DNA from: Thermocrinis sp.
GTDB lineage: Bacteria; Aquificota; Aquificia; Aquificales; Aquificaceae
Assembly (NCBI GenBank): GCA_009903855.1
Contig: WYEK01000051.1
Span: forward strand, 1 to 7,421
Direction: 5' to 3'
DNA: 7,421 bases
Below the pieces are notes generated by a model that saw nothing but the letters and a program-made list of their open reading frames with translations, was not told the origin of the DNA and made no database searches. Position 1 is the first letter of the stretch, and each line of letters opens with the position of its first letter. The translations under genes were made by a program, and so were the position numbers. Shown piece by piece: positions 7,027 to 7,421 of this stretch.

Positions 7027-7031
7027 TCTCC
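7027..7031 (-). promoter_or_regulatory. Ribosome binding site of secE, in the 12-base gap after tRNA-Trp
   Basis: GGAGA lies five bases before the ATG at 7022 and four bases beyond the mature 3' end of tRNA-Trp. It decides the start of secE: any upstream start would sit in the tRNA. After 3' processing of the tRNA the secE messenger would begin with a leader of only 12 bases (TATGGAGAAAAA), still holding this site. Confidence 0.75.
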
Positions 7032-7034
7032 ATA

Positions 7035-7107
7035 CGGGGCACGGAGGACTCGAACCCCCAACCGCGGGATTTGGAGTCCCGCGCTCTGCCAGTTGAGCTA
7101 GTGCCCC
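7035..7107 (-). tRNA. trnW: tRNA-Trp (anticodon CCA)
   Basis: A 73-base cloverleaf folds with every arm intact. The acceptor is GGGGCAC/GTGCCCC (7 pairs). The D stem is GCTC/GAGC with a GG-containing loop. The anticodon stem is CGGGA/TCCCG with loop CTCCAAA (anticodon CCA, tryptophan). The variable loop has five bases, and the T stem is GGGGG/CCTCC (one G-U pair) with loop TTCGAGT. The discriminator is G73, usual for bacterial tRNA-Trp. The 3' CCA is not encoded (TAT follows), so it must be added after processing. The gene sits inside the operon between rpmG and secE, a place where tRNA-Trp is found in several bacterial lineages. Its first base is the final G of the rpmG stop codon TAG. Confidence 0.97.
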
Positions 7108-7265
7108 TATTTAACCTCTCTGTGTAATGTATGCTTCTTGCACCACTTGCAGTACTTCCTAAGCTCCAACCTTTGGGGTTTCTTCTGTCTGTTCTTTGTG
7201 GTGGAGTAGTTTCTCCTCTTACACTCGGTACATGCTAAGACTACAACTTCTCTTGCTGCTGCCAT
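7107..7265 (-). CDS. rpmG: 50S ribosomal protein L33 (four-cysteine form)
   Basis: L33 is a small large-subunit protein near the E site. The product has 52 residues, normal for the family. Two CxxC pairs, C12-T-E-C15 and C39-K-W-C42, make the zinc-binding (C+) form of L33. The core YSTTKNRQKKPQRLELRKYC is characteristic. GAGGTG lies six bases before the ATG and overlaps the tuf stop codon region; the gap to tuf is 10 bases. The gene ends in TAG, and the last G is also base 1 of tRNA-Trp. Gene order tuf-rpmG-trnW-secE-nusG is common in bacteria and supports the call. Confidence 0.96.
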   Translation of the reverse strand: MAAAREVVVLACTECKRRNYSTTKNRQKKPQRLELRKYCKWCKKHTLHREVK

Positions 7266-7275
7266 TTTTCACACC

Positions 7276-7421
7276 TCAATCAAGTATTTTTGTAACGACG
7301 CCTGCACCGACGGTCTTACCACCTTCCCTTATAGCAAACCTCAAACCTTCCTCCATAGCCACAGGCTTTATCAACTCCACCTCAAGCTCCACATTGTCCC
7401 CAGGCATGACCATCTCCTGCC
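7276..7421 (-). CDS. tuf: Elongation factor Tu, C-terminal 47 residues (runs off the right edge)
   Basis: EF-Tu carries aminoacyl-tRNA to the ribosomal A site as a GTP complex. Only the end of its third beta-barrel domain is in the window. QEMVMPGDNVELEVELIKPV, GLRFAIREGGKTVGAGVV and the terminal TKILD are diagnostic. The stop is TGA at 7276-7278. The promoter of this transcription unit should lie off the right edge. Whether this is the only tuf copy in the genome cannot be told here. Confidence 0.96.
   Translation of the reverse strand, partial: QEMVMPGDNVELEVELIKPVAMEEGLRFAIREGGKTVGAGVVTKILD

Noticed and set aside
7023..7061. A longer SecE starting at 7061, with 13 extra residues
   Set aside because: The extension overlaps the 3' part of a perfectly folding tRNA-Trp, lacks similarity to SecE, and a good GGAG precedes the internal ATG at 7022.
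1..7421. A hidden novel system, CRISPR array, mobile element or transferred island
   Set aside because: No spaced direct repeats, insertion-sequence ends, transposase or integrase genes or attachment sites were seen. The gene order is the standard conserved operon and composition looks even throughout.

Overview
The window is one continuous stretch of the ancestral bacterial translation/transcription operon. Every gene is on the minus strand, so transcription runs from the right end to the left: tuf (3' end only), rpmG, tRNA-Trp, secE, nusG, rplK, rplA, rplJ, rplL, rpoB (5' 3.9 kb only, 1291 codons). Coding is very tight: the intervals are 10, -1, 12, -1, 31, 3, -4, 15 and 88 bases. No stretch of 300 bases lacks a gene, and nothing on the plus strand looks like a real gene.

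The source is most likely a thermophilic Aquificaceae bacterium (Aquifex, Hydrogenobacter or Thermocrinis type). The strongest clue is NusG. It carries an extra domain of about 70 residues inside the NGN domain, and both the insert and the KOW region closely resemble Aquifex aeolicus NusG as I remember it. Lys/Glu-rich proteins, moderate GC and an Aquifex-like RNA polymerase beta with several inserts agree with this. The genus cannot be decided from the window.

Right part (about 6830-7421): the end of EF-Tu, ribosomal protein L33, tRNA-Trp and SecE. The tRNA lies inside the messenger. Its first base is the last base of the rpmG stop codon, and its last base is 12 nt from the secE start, so tRNA maturation must cut the mRNA on both sides. 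Middle (about 3964-6830): NusG, then the stalk and L1 proteins L11, L1, L10 and L7/L12, with translational-coupling overlaps and strong Shine-Dalgarno sites. A plausible extended -10 promoter sits at the nusG stop codon. Left part (1-3963): an 88-base gap with a strong hairpin plus U-tract, probably an attenuator, and then rpoB.

Together the genes supply translation elongation (EF-Tu, L33, L11, L1, L10, L12, tRNA-Trp), protein export (SecE) and transcription (NusG, RpoB). I see no unknown defence or mobile system. The points most worth a second look are a four-cysteine zinc-ribbon-like insert near the N terminus of RpoB, the tRNA/stop-codon overlap, and the rplL-rpoB attenuator.
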